NCBI GenBank assembly: GCA_030549335.1
Contig: CM060188.1
Coordinates: 4,960,001 to 5,024,000, forward strand
Origin: Pontederia crassipes
Taxonomy: Eukaryota > Streptophyta > Magnoliopsida > Commelinales > Pontederiaceae
Length of the DNA: 64,000 nucleotides
Direction: 5' to 3'
Shown here in pieces: positions 34,742 through 45,841 of the stretch (the first letter of the stretch is position 1; every line of letters starts with the position of its first letter). The notes beneath the pieces are model-generated. The model saw only the letters and a list, made by a program, of their open reading frames with translations, was not told the origin of the DNA and ran no database searches. The translations under genes were made by a program, and so were the position numbers.

Positions 34742-36639
34742 ACGCCAATCTTTGCTTGTTGCAACAAAGAAAATAAATACATAAATATTGGCTTGTCCTT
34801 GGAGAGCAGTGCTCTCTCTCTGCTTGATTTATTTATGCTTATTATGCATCAGATTGCCATATAATAAAATATACTCAAATGGTGTGCGTTGGGATTTTTC
34901 TATCTCGGCTCGTGTCATTTCATGATTTATCGAATGTCCTATAATGATGGCTGCTCTGTAACAATATTTAATGGCAGATTCATGATATCCGAATACTGAT
35001 GTATAGAATAGTGCCATTCATGTCCAGACTAGGATTCATTTAAGAAAATTTTTTTTGTGCTTAGAATGAGTGTTTTTTTGTGTGTTTTGAGGGAAATCAT
35101 CAAAATAGTGACAATCCCTGGCGAGGAAATATCCTTCCACATCGATGCCCGGATATTAAAATGTTTGCTCAAAATCCAACCACAAGATTGATTTATTTTG
35201 ACTCGATCAAAATTAAAACTTGAACTCAATCAGGCTCATTCAAATTGTAAAATAAAAAAAACATTGTTAATTTTTTTTTAAAAAAATATTTTTTGCATGA
35301 AATTTATACTTCATCGTACTTTTTAGTCACGATATTTTTTATTTATAACTACCTTATAAATTTTTTTTATTTAACAAATATTTGATTCATGATTTAATTT
35401 ATGCTTAATTTATCATATTATTTATTTTATTTTATTTTATTCTACTTTATTATATTATATTTTATATTATTAATGTATTTGTTATATAAGAAATGACATT
35501 AATAATATTACAATAATCTTTTTAACTTACTCTATCAATAACCTTACGCTTACTTTCAAGGAAAGAGAATAAAAGTTTTCAGTGATCAAATATTTGGATA
35601 AAACAATTTAAAAAATCTTCACGAAGAACTTAACAAGAGAAGAAAAGAAAAAAGAAAAAGGAAAAAGGAACTAGTCCATGTCTTAAAGGCATACCAAAAA
35701 CACATGCTCCCAAATGCCGGCTTCTTGGATATTGCATTACCGTGTGATGAAACCCCATGAGAGTTGCGTTTTATGTCCCTTAAAATGCTGACCATCTCAG
35801 TGTTTTAGATGCCAATGGCATGCAAACTGTAACTTGATAAGTCAGAGGCTACTAGCAAATGATGCTAAATATCCCTCAAGGAAATCAATAACAATAAAAG
35901 ATCAAGTGACGTCACAGAACCAGGCATTCCTTCATATATTACTTGACCATTTAGAAATGCTGTGCGTGCATACCAACGAGCTGGCTGCACGATGCTTAGA
36001 GGTTGGAGGATCCAAGGAGGACATGAACCTTAAAGCATCAACTCTTCAAAGGGGAACATAATGGGATCTAAATACCCATTCTATCACATACATGCTGTCC
36101 TCTCTACTTTTCCTTGTGGCGAAATCAGTTCTTTAGAAACCTGGAGTGGAATAGCTTAATGGATCAAGGGATGAAAATCTGACCTTGTAAGATCCACCTA
36201 ATAAAACAATAATACATTAATTCTGCTTAATGAGCTCCCTCTGGAAAAAATAAATCTGCTCCTTAAGATTGGCATGATACAGAAGAATTTTCATCGAAGG
36301 TATTGCATTGATGAAGAGAAAAATCACCTTTAATATGCTTACAACTTTGTTTCAGGTGACTAGTTGAGAGGCCCATATCAAGAGAGAGGTTTCTTTCTGA
36401 AAGTGGTACACTGAACATCACATACCTAGAATGCAATTTAAGGCAGTTAGCAGCGTGCATCAAAATTTTCCCCGAAACTCCACATCTTTAATCCATATTC
36501 TGAAGATTTAGTGCTTCAAAGACCTGCATTTTGGCACAAGTACTTGGTTAATGAAAGCATTTGAAAAAGATCAGACTAGGTCATGGAAAAGAGAAAATTA
36601 CTGAACAAACAAAACAAGAATATACGCAGAGTTAGCGCT
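34742..36639. other. CAD-like 3' region and spacer
   Basis: AATAAA lies about 30 bp after the CAD-like stop codon. 35270-35500 is very A/T-rich. The remaining sequence has short open frames without recognisable similarity. Confidence 0.4.
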
Positions 36640-36850
36640 TTTGAGATGCAGTAGGTGCTCATTCGAGCATACAGGGAGAGATGGGCACCTAACCAGGACA
36701 TTACATGTGTCAGGTGTGGATCCTCAGAGGAGTAGGACATTAGCCACCTTTTCTACAAGTGCTCCATTACATCAGAAGTCTGGTGATGGATGCATGGATG
36801 CCTCCACATGTGATACACTATGGCGATCGCTGCAGAATTTTTGGGCAGCA
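36640..36850 (+). pseudogene. L1-type LINE fragment (zf-RVT region)
   Basis: One plus-strand frame reads TCVRCGSSEE, a stop, DISHLFYKCSITSEVW, a stop, then WMHGC. This is the Cys/His pattern of the zinc-binding domain that follows the reverse transcriptase of plant L1-type LINEs (C-x2-C ... HLF..C). In-frame stops break it and no RT core is nearby. It is a short dead remnant. Confidence 0.55.
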
Positions 36851-37087
36851 GAGGACTAGGACTGGAAGCTTTCATGGAGGATACCAATGGCGATCGTGTG
36901 GGCCATATAGGTTCAATGAAATCACACTCTTTTTGAGAGCCATCACATATCCTTTTTTTATGAGAGAGTGGAGTGAGGAATAGTGCTTTGTTGTGAGGAC
37001 CCTTTTTGTTGTTTTTCTTGATCCTATTTCGCTTTTCTGTACACACTTTTGAATTTCCTTCGCTTATAGTTATTAATACAAAGCACA

Positions 37088-37261
37088 ACAACAACAAAGC
37101 CTTATCCCACTAGGTGGGGTCGGCTACATGGATCATACGACGCCATTCATTCGTTGATCCATGTTCATAAGATTCGACAGGATTTTATGCTGCTGTCGGG
37201 GCCTAACACAACCCTCCTCCTTTATCCGGGCTTGGGACCGACTATAAAATATAGGCGGAGT
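37088..37261 (-). mobile_element. RTE-derived SINE-like insertion with 18 bp TSD
   Basis: It is flanked by exact copies of TTATTAATACAAAGCACA (37070-37087 and 37262-37279). On the minus strand it starts ACTCCGCCTATATTTTATAG, continues with 'ccgacagc' and 'gaacatggatcaacgaat', then has the RTE tail with TAGCCGACCCCACCTAGTGG and (TTG)n. It has the same 5' start as 39642-39826. Confidence 0.85.
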
Positions 37262-38141
37262 TTATTAATACAAAGCACATACTTATAAATTGCTTTCACT
37301 TATAATTCTTTATACAAGTATCCTTTCACTTTCAAGAAAAATTTAATTACGAAAACAATATACACGAGTTAATTTTAATCATGAAATAAATAAGGTCCAC
37401 CCATCATGCTTAGAACAAAAATCATTTCTATCAGAGAGAGAAATCTCATCCGAGAGGAGATTGTTTGCTAAGGGCTCTGAGGGGCAGAACAAAGGGAAGA
37501 AGAAAAAGAAGAATCAGGGGCAAAATTTTCTTGATCGACGGGGATGGCTGAGGACAGTGGCTGTGCTGAGTAGTATAATCAAAATCTTTTTTAGCAACTG
37601 ACTACAAACTCGAGGTAAAGATAAAAAAACGGTATTCCTCTGGTCAAGTGGTGACTCCAGAGATCGAAGAGTTGTATAATGAATTTTGCATACAACATCA
37701 TGGTTGCACACAAGTGCGTATGATAAGGTCTAAGTCAAAACCAATATACAACATCATTGAAATTTATAAAATGTTATAAGAAAGTCTAATTAACCAAGTC
37801 AGATCAAGGTTTGAGTTCCCCGAACCTGGTCCCAGTCCGTAATCGACGAGGTTTTTAGGGAAGAACCACTCCTGGACTGGCTATATTCTCGACCCAATTT
37901 TTTTGGTCAGTCCGGTACAGGGTGGCCGGGTCAGACCAGACGGTGCTCACTCCTAATGATGAAAAGTGACAATGGAAATTCAACCAGAAGAGATTACATC
38001 TCCCGGACAAATTTCAAAAAAAAGTTGACGGTTCAAAAGTATAATCAAAATCTTGATAGGATGATTTATGGCATCATCAGACAAGATTTAAAAATTTACA
38101 GAGAAAGATAACACCAAAAACATTGTAGAATAAAGTATAAT

Positions 38142-38881
38142 ACAACAACAACAACAACAAAGCCTTATCCCACTAGGTGGGGTCGGCTACATGGATCATA
38201 CAACGCCATTCCGTTCTATTAGTAACCAAACCTTTCGGTATATTATTCACAAATAGATCATGCTCTATTAATTCGCCAAGTGTCCGCCTTGGCCTCCCTC
38301 TCCCTCTTTTAATCGGACTCCAGATTATTTGATCTACTCTTCTTACTGGCGCATCTAATAGTCTTCTCTGAACATGACCAAACCATCTCAAACGATTCTC
38401 TACCATTTTCTCACTAATAGGAGCCACTCCGACTCGTTCACGTATATGGTCATTCCTAATCTTATCTAATCTTGTATGACCACACATCCATCTCAACATC
38501 CTCATTTCGACTACCCCCACTTTACGTTCATGTTGTCCCTTCATAGCCCAACATTCACTACCATATAATACTGCTGGTCTTATAGCAGTACGATAGAATT
38601 TTCCTTTAACTTTATTGGGTACTTTTCTATCACAAAGAACTCCGGTGACTTTCCTCCACTTACACCAACCAGCTTGAATTCTATGATTAACATCGTCATC
38701 AATCTCACCATCTTGTCTTACAATTGATCCTAAATATTTAAACTTTGTCACTTGAGGAATTATATCCTCCCCTAGCCTAACTTTCAAATCGTCTCTAAGT
38801 TGTTTATTTGTGAAATTGCTATGCATATATTCTGTTTTATTCCTACTTAAACGAAAACCCTTTGACTCCAACGTATTTCTC
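38142..38881 (-). mobile_element. 5'-truncated RTE-type LINE with 15 bp TSD
   Basis: It is flanked by exact AGAATAAAGTATAAT (38127-38141 and 38882-38896). On the minus strand it encodes the C-terminal part of an RTE-type reverse transcriptase and ends in a tail of repeated TTG. Truncation at the 5' end, a simple-sequence tail and a long target duplication are the marks of LINE retrotransposition. The tail is shared with five shorter insertions in this window. Confidence 0.9.
38173..38880 (-). pseudogene. RTE-type reverse transcriptase, C-terminal fragment
   Basis: About 235 residues are open without a stop. They include NKTEYMHSNF, KFKYLGSIVRQDGEIDDDVN, HRIQAGWCKWRKVTGVLCDR, YRTAIRPAVLYGSECWAMKG, RMLRWMCGHTRLDKIRND and GRGRPRRTLGELI, the conserved end of plant RTE LINE polyproteins. 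The catalytic core (YADD region) and endonuclease are missing because of 5' truncation. The open frame with no stops suggests a fairly recent insertion. The stop codon lies in the CACCTAG of the shared tail. Confidence 0.85.
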
Positions 38882-39641
38882 AGAATAAAGTATAATAATT
38901 GATTCAAAATGAAAGGATTGAGGCCTACGTCTGTTCAATAGTGTCCAAAATAATCACTAAACATGCATTTACACCTTTATAATCAAGTTCTGAAAAACGT
39001 ATAAAAATTGAAAGATAAAAATAACAACATTTAGATAATCGTCTGAACTAATTAAAACTATATCTTCCATTATGTTTGTCCTACGTCAACCTACCTTTCT
39101 TCAATAGAGTTCAACTTCCAACTCAGAAACTCGAATTGAAAAGGCCATGCTTGATGTCATGTAAAGATCTCAATTTCTTGAGCAACTTCTGATTTTGGAG
39201 AACACATGAGTAGACTTATTGATTGACTTGAAAATATGATCCAAGCAAAATTACATATCAAGTCACCATAGAGAAATTGAACAAACTCACTTTTCTTCAA
39301 TAAAAAACTTGGCTCAATCTTCTCATACATCTCTTAATAAATTTATATTCTTTGTGCTCAATTAGAATCATCACTGATACCAACAAATAACAAGGTACTT
39401 TGTATTAACAAGCGATCTATTCAATTTTTTTTGCCTTCTTTAGCTTTTGCTTTGGCTTCTGCTTCAGGTTCAGCTTTAAACTCCTCCAATAAACAAGAAG
39501 ATACTTTAAGGATCTGTTTGATTAGGGGTGAAAGGGAGGGAAAAGATGGGAAGAAAAAAAGGGGGAAAAGATTCCTCCTGCTTGGTTGAATTTAAGTTGG
39601 AGGGGAATGGACGAGAAAGTCCTCTTCTTTCCCCTCCAACA

Positions 39642-39826
39642 ACAACAACAACAACAACAAAGCCTTATCCCACTAGGTGGGGTCGGCTACATGGATCATA
39701 CGACGCCATATATTCGTTGATCCATGTTCATAAGGTTCGACATGATTTTATGTTGGCTGTCGGGGCCTAACACAACCCTCCTCCTTTATCCGGGCTTGGG
39801 ACCGGCTATAAAATATAGGCGGAGTT
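39642..39826 (-). mobile_element. RTE-derived SINE-like insertion with 20 bp TSD
   Basis: It is flanked by exact CTCTTCTTTCCCCTCCAACA (39622-39641 and 39827-39846). On the minus strand it begins ACTCCGCCTATATTTTATAG, has the 'ggtcccaagcccggataaag' block, and ends in the RTE tail with (TTG)n. It shares its full layout with 37088-37261. Confidence 0.88.
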
Positions 39827-40419
39827 CTCTTCTTTCCCCTCCAACATCCCATTTTTCTTTTAACCCCAAATCGGGGTGGAAAGGAGGGAAAATACATTTA
39901 AAACAGGTTTCCATTTTTAGCCATATAAACTAAACATGTAAATATGCATACAAAGGATAAAATCGTCCAAATAAAATTATCATTTAACATTCATTTCCTT
40001 CCCTTCCTTTTAATTATGTCAACCAAACAAGGGTAATTATTCAACTTCATTCTCCTCCATTTCCTTCCTCCCTCTTTACCTTCCCTTTCCCCCTTGATGA
40101 ACTTTGAACCAAACAAACCCTAAGTGGCAAGTATTCTCCTCCATTATTTAGGTAATCACAACTTCTCCAGTTTTCTTTTGCAAATTGTAAACTTTAAGCA
40201 GACTTAACTTCCAAAGGCAATTGTTCTTCTTAAGGTGTTCTTTGTAAGGCTGCACGTGTCCTGACTTCAAGACACGAAGATACTCAATTAATCTGATTAA
40301 TGGCAGCTGAATATTTTGATCGATTTTCAAATGTCATCCAAATTAACTTTCATTTTAGGGTTTAATGATCATCCACCCCATTTTAATGGGGTGGACACTC
40401 CCCACCACCATAAATTCCT

Positions 40420-40850
40420 ATTTGAAGAGTGCATAACCGCATGGATAAGCTCACACCAACCCGTCAATTTTTTATCCAATTCGATTTTTCCTTGAGAGGT
40501 ATCGGGAAGGAATTGGAATGTAATAATATCAATTCATACAGAAGAAAAGGTTCTCTATTGATTCAAACGTTGTACCTATGGGATAGGGAAAGTCAAATTT
40601 TTTGGAATTGGTAAAACTATTTTTTGTCTCCAGCACGACCATTTGATAAAATGTGGAGGAAAGTACGGGAAATGGCCGATACTACTGGAAGGATGATTCC
40701 TCTTTTCTTTTTCAAAAAGGTAGAAACATCCTTTTTGTTTTTTGGTATTTCTTTCTATCTATAGAAAAGAAAGATTGATTCCCGTGTGATGCACTTTATT
40801 TGACCGAAATAGTTTTACCAATTCCGAAAAATTTGACTATTTTCAAACTT
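40420..40850. other. candidate plastid-derived segment with inverted repeat
   Basis: 40420-40610 resembles, from memory, a stretch of plastid inverted-repeat DNA ('aaccgcatggataagctcac', 'cagaagaaaaggttctctat'). Its translation reads RKGSLLIQTLYLWD. GAATTGGTAAAACTATTT (about 40602) is repeated in reverse orientation at about 40812-40830, with 200 bp between. A nuclear insertion of plastid DNA (NUPT) that then diverged and folded is one reading; the assignment is not firm. Confidence 0.35.
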
Positions 40851-40944
40851 GTTTTGAATTTGAACCTTTTGATTTCTATATTGCCACCACACACACACAC
40901 AGAGGACAGCGTCTGATTTAGATCTGATGTTCAAGTGAGAAAAC

Positions 40945-41099
40945 TTATAGCCGGTCCCAAGCCCGGATAAAGGAGGAGGGTTGTGTTAGGCCCCGACAGC
41001 CAACGTAAAACCCTGTCGAATCTCATGAACATGGATCAACAGCGTCGTTTGATCCATGTAGCCGACCCCACCTAGTGGGATAAGGCTTTGTTGTTGTTG
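40945..41099 (+). mobile_element. RTE-derived SINE-like insertion with 15 bp TSD
   Basis: It is flanked by exact TTCAAGTGAGAAAAC (40930-40944 and 41100-41114). It starts at TTATAGCCGGTCCCAAGCCC, about 15 bp inside the start seen at 37088 and 39642, and ends in the RTE tail and (TTG)n on the plus strand. Confidence 0.88.
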
Positions 41100-41417
41100 T
41101 TCAAGTGAGAAAACAAACGCACAGTTTTTTCATGGCAGTTCTGCTCACTGCCGGCGACATTTCTGTATGTTGGCAAGGTCGAGTGTGTTGCCGCCAATGT
41201 TCCCGTGCCTTCACAAGGCTGATCTCGACGCCTTCAATGACAGGGCCGCCGTCGCCCTTGACAATCTCGATGCCTCAATGAATCAAGCCGCTGTGGCCCT
41301 CAACTATTCGCTGCAACAAGGCGGCGAGGTTGAGAGCGGGCGAGGTTGAGGGTCGAGGATCGTCGGTGGTGGCGAGGAGCATCCGTAGTGTCGACAACGG
41401 TGGTGGGGAATGTGGAT

Positions 41418-41973
41418 CAATGTTGTCAAAATCGCGTGTTAGGACGTAAAATCGTACGATTTTATGACTCCACCTTCGAAAAACGTACTCGATTCCACTC
41501 TGAAATGTTTCCGGCCAGCACGCGGTAGAATCGCGTGCTGGCGCGTAGAATCGCTGGAGACGCACGTCTCCAGCGATTCCACCTTTTTTTTTTTGCCGCC
41601 TATTTAGTGGGTCACGTGGTGTGACCACGTGATTGCAAACCCATAAGGACGACAAAAACTCGATGATGCCCTACGCCCGTACTTACCTCCGCTTGCTGCT
41701 GGCGATTGTCGATGCCTGCCGGCGTGTGGTACAGTCGCCTGCCGCCGTGTTTTCAGCCGTCTGCCGCCGTGTTTTGCTGCCGCCTGCCGCTTTGCTGCCG
41801 CCTGCCGCTCTGCTGCCGCCTGCCACTCGCCGCTTTGCTGCCGCCTGCCGCTCGCCGCTCTGCTGCCGTCTGCCGCTCCGCTCGCCGCTCTGCTGCCGCC
41901 TGCCGCTCTGCTCTGCTGTCGCCTGCCGCCGTGAATCATCGGTACACCCCTAGTCTCCTTCTCCTCTCTCCCT

Positions 41974-42007
<34 letters not shown>

Positions 42008-42445
42008 TCTTTTTCTGGCGCCGTCTTGTTTTGCCATTGATCTGCTCCCTGTTGTCTCCCTCCCTCCCTGCGTGAGCAATGGAGACCTCGGCACCTCTCT
42101 ATGCTTCCCTGCTCTCGAGAGGCGCAGGGTCTCCCTGCTCACGAGCCCTGCGTTCGCGAGCAGAGGCGTCGAGGTCTCCCTGTTCGCCCAATGCAGCAGA
42201 GAGGCCGGTCGAATTTTTTAGTTGAGTTTTGAGTTTTGATTAGCTTGTATTATATCATGTATTTAGGTAAACAAAAATGGCATCCGGTTCGGGTTCAGGA
42301 GTTGGAAACACAAGTTTGACGACTTAAAAAAATAATATATTAAAAAAAAATCCGGTAGAATCGGCCGTGTCGTGTTACGTGTTCACGATTTACGTTTTTT
42401 CGCGGCCCTCCGTGTCGTGTCCGTTTTACGTGTTTGACAACATTG
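41418..42445 (+). mobile_element. non-autonomous hAT element with 8 bp TSD
   Basis: It is flanked by exact ATGTGGAT (41410-41417 and 42446-42453) and has 13 bp perfect terminal inverted repeats, CAATGTTGTCAAA and TTTGACAACATTG. Near the left end are two adjacent hairpins: GCCAGCACGCG with its partner (41514-41542), and GAATCGCTGGAGACG with its partner (41548-41579). The middle has a degenerate tandem of 'gccgcctgccgctctgct' (41750-41930) and a (CT)n run (about 41975-42005). At 42277-42327 a short frame MASGSGSGVGNTSLTT then stop resembles the N-terminus of hAT transposases; the rest of the transposase is missing. It is a deletion derivative. Confidence 0.85.
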
Positions 42446-43480
42446 ATGTGGATGAGGTCAGAGGGTGGATGACGAAGGGCGGAGTCGACGAGATCGATGG
42501 CGGTTCGAGTGAGGACGGGGCGTTTGAAGGCGGCAACGAAGGTCAACACGAGGGTGGTTGCGTTCAAAGGGGGCAGCGAACGCCGAAGGTGGAGACAAAT
42601 GTCAAAGGGGTTTTGGGGCAGAACCGCACATTTGCATCACTGAACTGGCCGGCTTTTCTGACTGAACTGTGTGCGTCTGCATCCCACTGTCCATCTTGAA
42701 TCCTACATATGCGCGCGTAGGGGGGAGCGTCCGACGCCCATTAAACCCTTCATTAAATATACACTTCACTTTTCTTGTCGAGATTTCTATGATCGCTGAG
42801 ATATAAGATGATTTGGTGAAGGTATGAAATATTCTATCAATAGTTTATTCTCCTATTCAGGATAGGTTGCTTTTAGTAACACGCTCAAACACATTTTCTA
42901 TCCACCATAACAAAAATTTAAATATGAATATGTTGGCAACTAATCTAGCTTGTTACATAGGGTAACCATCCTTGTGAAAAAAACTAGTTTGGCTTGTTAA
43001 TGCTCTACAACCAAACGACTTTGGAAGTTCCATATAAAAATTCATCAATGTCAAAGTAACCATTGAATGATCGAACTATGGAAGTTCTATTCTTACCTTT
43101 CTTTTACGAAAATAAAATTTGATAAGTAATTATTTTTAGGCTTTGGTTAAAGAGATATGGCAAGGACAGTTGTATAAAAGTTTTAAAAACTGCAGAAGGG
43201 TGTGGTTGGTGGCTGAAGAAGCAAAGGGAGCTTTTTCAGTCTAGGCCCACTGACGTCCAGCACTAATAGCACTTGACTAATCTAATGTTTGGACGAGAGA
43301 AAAACGATAATCCTAGATATGGAGGAAATGGGACAAAATAGAAAACGAAATCATGCTTGATATTAAATGAAATTAGAAAATAGAAGAAAAGAAAAATACA
43401 AAATAAGAACACCGATAAAGATAACAAATGGAAATGGTGAAGGAAAAAATCTCTTTTTTTTTGTAAAAATGGCTGAGATG

Positions 43481-43580
43481 AAATGATGATAAAAAGGGAA
43501 CTAATGGTGGATAATTTTGGTTAGCAAGTAGGGAAAAATGAACAGAATGAGGCACGATGGTTGAAATAAAAATAATAAAA
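43481..43580. repeat. direct repeat, first copy (second at about 43840-43935)
   Basis: About 95 bp starting near 'aaaaagggaactaatggtgg' and ending 'aaaataataaaagct' occurs again about 360 bp downstream with only a few differences. It is a local duplication in AT-rich spacer and noncoding. Confidence 0.8.
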
Positions 43581-44320
43581 GCTTATCTTCGCAAGTTAAC
43601 TAAGACAACAGATCTTTTTTCAGAAGACAAGGAATCTATGGCTGTGAAAAAACAACTAATGGGAAAATAAAAGGTTAGATTCAGATATAGGTGACAATGA
43701 AATAAAAACTATTATGAAAAAAAATAAATTGAAAATAAATGAAGAATCGAAGGAAAGTGATGTCGGGACGAAGAGGTAAATCTCATAAATACTGTGATGC
43801 CGCTTGATGCAATGAGGATTCAACTAAGAAATCCTAAAGATAAAAAGGGAACTAATGGTGGATAATTTTGGTTAGCAAGTAGGAAAAAATGAACAGAATG
43901 AGGTGCGCTGGTTGAAATAAAAATAATAAAAGCTAAACAACCTAGAAAGTAGAAAATAAATAATAACAATTAGTTACAAGTCTAAAATAATTAAAACTGT
44001 AACTTCTTTCCTATTTTTCATATATAAAAGAATAGCATTTAACTTGCACTACCAAGTACGAAGGGCCAGGATTTTTGCCACAACTGTTTTGATTTAGGTT
44101 CATAGTGAAAAAGTTTTCACTTGATACAAAGAGTATTGGACTCTTGAGTTTGAAGAGTATTAAACCAAGACACTACAGTCCATGTGTCATTGCTCATATG
44201 CTACAGATAATTTCAGTCAATGATGTGAGGCAAGTTTCCATCAGTCTACAAAATGTTTCCTAAAATTACAAATTCTTCTGGGAGATTCCTAATTATCTTA
44301 ATGAAAGAAAAAAGGACACA

Positions 44321-44327
<7 letters not shown>

Positions 44328-44352
<25 letters not shown>
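44328..44352. repeat. 25 bp poly(G) tract
   Basis: This is an uninterrupted run of 25 G on the plus strand inside AT-rich sequence. Its length may be inexact because long homopolymers are error-prone in sequencing and assembly. Confidence 0.85.
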
Positions 44353-45841
44353 AGATAAATTAAAAGCATGGACCAGTCATTTCCACAGAGAAATTATCTT
44401 GTTTATAGAGGGTATTAAAATGGGATAAAAACCAATCTGCCCCTTGCAAGACTCTATTGGCTAACAATCAAAAGAGAAACGCAGTGATGGAGATCTACTA
44501 AGTTCAACTCTAACTGCTAGAAAATAATTTCCACTTACCAAAGCATATTCTAAAACAACCATACAAGGGATTATATAGAGTTCCAAACACGATATATACC
44601 AAATATCTATGAAACTTAATAGAAAGAAAATGACTAATTAATGAGCCTAAACTAAAGGACCCATAAAGGCCAATGACTTAAGGGCAGAAGGTCCTGATAG
44701 GTTCCTAGTCCAACTAGGAGCCAAAGTTGATCACTTCGAGGGGATCAAACCTCCAATAGACCACTTCAAGAGGGTAAGCCTCTAAGATACTTTCTCTAAG
44801 CAATTATATTCTCATATATGATTAAAAAGAGTTCCAAGGAATCCTATTTATAGGGTAAACCCAAACAAATCCTAATAGAACCAGAAATAAAAGAAAAAGA
44901 GTGCTAATCAAACTAGGAAGTAAATAGCTAAACCTAATCAAAGGAAAATTAATTATTATTAGGAACTAGGTTCCTATCAGGTCCATAAGTTTCTTTGTTC
45001 TACATCAAATAGTCTACTATAAAAGTTGTGAACAAGGAGGAGACATGAACGAGAATCAGACAGGTCATAAATCAACCATGACATAGTACAAATAAGCATG
45101 CAAATTAACTCTTAAACTTTCTCTAGCACCTAGCCTCCCTGGCCTTTGGATTCCAAGTTGAACAGCAAAGCTTTCTATACAAGGCTTCTTGTGAAATTTA
45201 AGAAGCAAGTAAAAATCTATATTCATTCAAGGTCTTCAAAATCAGCATACTGCTTAGATGCTATAATTTCTAGTACACACTGAAAATGAACTTAACGAAG
45301 TGCCCACATGCATCCAGGACTAAAAATGTGAAAATTTTTAAAGTACATGCAAGACCAAGTGAAAAACTAGAACTCAAACCATTTAAAAGCTTGAACTATC
45401 AGCAGAAATTAAAATTGTGCAAATGACTTAATATGTAAAGTAACAGTCTCAGTTATCAATTTTTATAACATTATTTCATAAAAGTGTTACAAAAATATTC
45501 ATACTAGATCAAGTTCTTAGAGAAGAAGTGTTAGAAAAGCAATAACGACTGAGAACCATGTACTATAAAAATAAAGTTTAATAGAAAATATTGCGGCATA
45601 AATATCATAAATTGTCTGAGAAAAAGAAATACTTAAATTCTTATAAACGTACAACAAATAAACCAGAAGGCAAAGGAAAGTAAAGTTGCCATCATAAGAG
45701 CAGTAAATAAAATGAAAGACGTTCTTTTCTCCCTGTGATATAATCTTATGCGGTGAAATAAAGGAGAAAAAAAAAAGAAAACATCATAGCATGACAAATA
45801 GGCAATTACCACTGATTGAGCAGAATTGCCGGTATAGAGAA

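Larger units (their letters stand above)
42446..45841. other. spacer with local duplication and poly(G) run
   Basis: 42454-42700 is GC-rich and may continue the GC-rich stretch left of the hAT element (41160-41410), which the hAT split; I cannot identify it. Beyond this is AT-rich spacer with the direct repeat at 43481/43843 and a 25 bp G run. No gene was found up to the MOS2-like stop codon. Confidence 0.4.

Noticed and set aside
37790..37965. Segment with 'gggtcagaccagacggtgctcactcc' edge
   Set aside because: One edge recalls hAT miniature elements but no matching opposite end or duplication was found.
41604..42221. Open frames rich in Ala, Gln, Cys and Pro
   Set aside because: They are produced by the 'gccgcctgccgctctgct' tandem inside the hAT element; all frames are open by composition.
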